Assembly (NCBI GenBank): GCA_035527975.1
Contig: DATKZM010000037.1
Location: forward strand, 41,467 to 105,466
Length of the DNA: 64,000 nt
Direction: 5' to 3'
Source: DATKZM01 sp035527975
GTDB lineage: Bacteria; Pseudomonadota; Alphaproteobacteria; JAPULJ01
The position numbers were made by a program, and so were the translations under genes. The notes under the pieces are model-generated. The model had not been told where the DNA came from, searched no databases, and saw nothing but the letters and a program-made list of their open reading frames with translations. How positions within the stretch are numbered: position 1 is the stretch's first letter; every line of letters begins with the position of its first letter. Shown one piece after another: positions 62,705 through 64,000 of this stretch.

Positions 62705-62950
62705 TTACCACCGAGGCGCGCGAGTGGCTTGTTGCCGCATCCAGGGATCGAAGGCAAAGAAATGCGCGAGGATATGCTTCGCCACCGGCCCGGCCCGATC
62801 GGGCGGCAAGGCTTGCACGCGCTTGGCCAGCGCCGCGATGACGTCGCAGTCCCGCCGCGGGTTCTCCCGCTGCTGGGTCTTCTCCTGCGTCTTCATGACG
62901 GGAGCGACTTCCTTCAGCACCTCGGTGATGATCCGGCGCGCCGTTGCGCG
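62705..62950 (-). other. In-frame continuation behind an amber codon of the membrane protein gene
   Basis: After the TAG at 62951-62953 the same frame stays open for 81 codons (RATARRIITEVLKEVAPVMK, later VIAALAKRVQALPPDRAGPV) and ends at 62705. The residues look protein-like and helical. A GTG at 62920 could start a separate 71-residue protein, but no ribosome site is visible. The simplest reading is a nonsense mutation in a longer gene. Confidence 0.45.
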
Positions 62951-63688
62951 CTACTCATCCGCACCCGTCGGACGCTGCTTCCGGATGGTCCCGCTGAGCA
63001 CGACATTGTCTTCCGCCTGCTTCATCCGGTTCGTGACGTCGGTCCCGGCGTTCTGGAGGATCACCTCACGGACCACCGGATCGCCGGCGAGAAATCGCAT
63101 ACACTGCTTTTCGGTCTGGTAGTCATTGTACGTCGCACCTAGGGCCTGCGCCCTGAGATAGGCGAGCACCGCCTTGTCCGACGCCGTGGCGACGTAGCGC
63201 CGCGCGTAGCTGGCGATGAAGCGGTCCATATGGTTGTTCACCCACACGCTCAGTTTCCCGCGGTACTTTATCCGCTCATAGTCGTAGCGAAGTGCAGCGA
63301 TCAGGCGGCCGCGGCTGTCCGGGAAGTCCCTGAAGATCTTCGCCATGGGCGCCGAATTCTTGGTCAGGTAGCTCACGCTGTCCTTGATCCGGTAGTCGGC
63401 CACCTGCGCCTTCACCATGGACGAAGCATAGGTGTAAGCCTTCTCCACTGGCGGGCCGGGATTGATCCACCCGAAGAGGAATAAGAACAATATGATCGCG
63501 CTGAGCCCGTACTCCGCGATCAGGCGATGCCGCACATCGCGGAACGAGATCAGCGCGCAAATGTCAGCGACATAGAATAGGAGGAGGATCCCGACATACG
63601 GCCACCAGTTGTCGATCCGGACCACGATCGATACGAGGCCGACGACGACCCCAACCATCGCTGCCTGGACGATCATCGCTATCCACAT
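62951..63688 (-). CDS. Membrane protein of unknown function, possibly truncated by an amber codon
   Basis: A 245-residue protein with three predicted N-terminal membrane helices (MWIAMIVQAAMVGVVVGLVS, WWPYVGILLLFYVADICAL, LSAIILFLFLFGWINPG) and a soluble C-terminal domain rich in Lys/Arg and Tyr (RLIAALRYDYERIKYRGK, VATASDKAVLAYLRAQ). No family recognised. A GAGG stretch precedes the ATG. It ends at a TAG, after which the frame continues for another 81 codons. Confidence 0.7.
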   Translation of the reverse strand: MWIAMIVQAAMVGVVVGLVSIVVRIDNWWPYVGILLLFYVADICALISFRDVRHRLIAEYGLSAIILFLFLFGWINPGPPVEKAYTYASSMVKAQVADYRIKDSVSYLTKNSAPMAKIFRDFPDSRGRLIAALRYDYERIKYRGKLSVWVNNHMDRFIASYARRYVATASDKAVLAYLRAQALGATYNDYQTEKQCMRFLAGDPVVREVILQNAGTDVTNRMKQAEDNVVLSGTIRKQRPTGADE

Positions 63689-63763
63689 GACGGCCTCATA
63701 ATTCCGAATGGCGTGCGCTCGGCCCGGCGGCGCTTATGCACCGGCGTTCCGCCTCGCGCGGCG

Positions 63764-63883
63764 CTAGGCTCCGCGCTGCGCGGCATTGTGCAGCAGCAAT
63801 GTCTTGATCAGCGGTCCAGCCTCCTCAACCGGGCGACGCAGGATCGCCGCCATGATCGCGAGTCGGTCGTTAAGAAGCGCATT
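63764..63883 (-). pseudogene. C-terminal remnant of a disrupted gene next to the IS element
   Basis: On the minus strand a frame entering from the IS end reads NALLNDRLAIMAAILRRPVE then EAGPLIKTLLLHNAAQRGA and stops at 63764. It has a protein-like, amphipathic-helix character but no start or upstream part in the window. It may be the 3' end of a gene split by the insertion sequence. The protein family is not identified. Confidence 0.4.
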
Positions 63884-64000
63884 TAAGCGCTGAACCGGGC
63901 ATGAGGGCGGCGAAGAGGGTGGCCAGGATTTGGCGCAAGAGAGCCCTCAGCCATTTCAGGATAAGGCGGAAGTTGTAGCCGACGGCGGTGAGCACGGCGT
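63870..64000 (-). mobile_element. IS5-type transposase, C-terminal end (runs off the window)
   Basis: The minus strand encodes AVLTAVGYNFRLILKWLRAL then LRQILATLFAALMPG and ends at a TAA (63870-63872). The AGYNFR..L.WLR..L pattern is the conserved C-terminal end of many IS5-family transposases in Alphaproteobacteria. The start, the catalytic domain and one terminal repeat lie beyond the window. Confidence 0.75.

Noticed and set aside
62516..63142. 208-codon plus-strand frame overlapping the membrane protein gene
   Set aside because: Antisense to a frame with clear membrane helices and coding character; no start signal.

Overview
The window is GC-rich, densely coding alphaproteobacterial DNA. 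The clues are a DUF1523/DUF6638/AAA gene set, a DUF2336 protein, a CtrA-type TTAA-N7-TTAA site and the families of intergenic hairpin repeats. The genus cannot be fixed from sequence alone. Most genes belong to catabolic and uptake modules of the kind carried by metabolically versatile, organic-matter-scavenging bacteria. No rRNA, complete tRNA or CRISPR array was found.

Layout. (1) 1-7.8 kb is one operon: the end of hydantoinase A, hydantoinase B, a small zinc-type gamma-like subunit, an isochorismatase-fold amidase, and a complete BMP-type ABC importer (binding protein, fused double ATPase, two permeases). It reads as import plus ATP-dependent ring opening plus amide hydrolysis of a hydantoin-like or cyclic-amide compound. 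(2) 8.0-17.6 kb has a universal stress protein, a MarR regulator, two tandem amidohydrolases, an M24 peptidase, a complete TRAP importer and an ornithine-cyclodeaminase-family enzyme. (3) 17.6-25.4 kb has single metabolic genes (branched-chain aminotransferase, gamma-glutamyltransferase, FAD monooxygenase, Ldh2-type dehydrogenase, alpha/beta hydrolase, NMT1-like protein) and a decayed glycosyltransferase fragment. (4) 25.4-27.7 kb has an orphan Flp pilin gene between two very AT-rich stretches, followed by a DUF2336 gene. (5) 27.8-34.0 kb is an acyl-CoA degradation cluster: SDR, acyl-CoA ligase, DUF35 protein, SCP2-type thiolase and a two-subunit CoA-transferase.

(6) 34.2-37.7 kb has a FkbM methyltransferase, a DUF1932 dehydrogenase, a secreted protein of unknown function and a small protein behind a CtrA-like site. 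(7) 37.7-44.2 kb on the minus strand is a five-gene set: coiled-coil protein, 377-residue unknown, AAA ATPase, DUF6638 protein and membrane DUF1523 protein. This is the best candidate for an undescribed system. (8) 44.5-47.6 kb has a UbiD-type decarboxylase with a structured leader and operator-like palindrome, an AhpD-like protein and a MarR regulator. (9) 47.8-50.9 kb is a multi-step phosphorelay: a hybrid kinase with HPt domain and a stand-alone receiver. (10) 51.2-62.2 kb has further catabolic genes (EthD, old yellow enzyme, DUF2848, cupin, GntR, MarR, OsmC, HpaB-like monooxygenase, crotonase, TetR, PEP-mutase-type lyase). Within it, 58.5-59.5 kb is a 1-kb non-coding region with four clustered DnaA-box-like 9-mers and a strongly structured, possibly transcribed element. 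(11) 62.7-64.0 kb has a membrane protein gene with an in-frame amber codon and the end of an IS5-type transposase that abuts a remnant reading frame.

Repeat families recur between genes: hairpins around a CTGAGC.TGTCGAAGG core, ATTCCCGC.GCGGGAAT hairpins, and CCCTC/GAGGG hairpins beside GGAGGGGGTG. A 3 x 25-bp tandem repeat lies at 46.0 kb.
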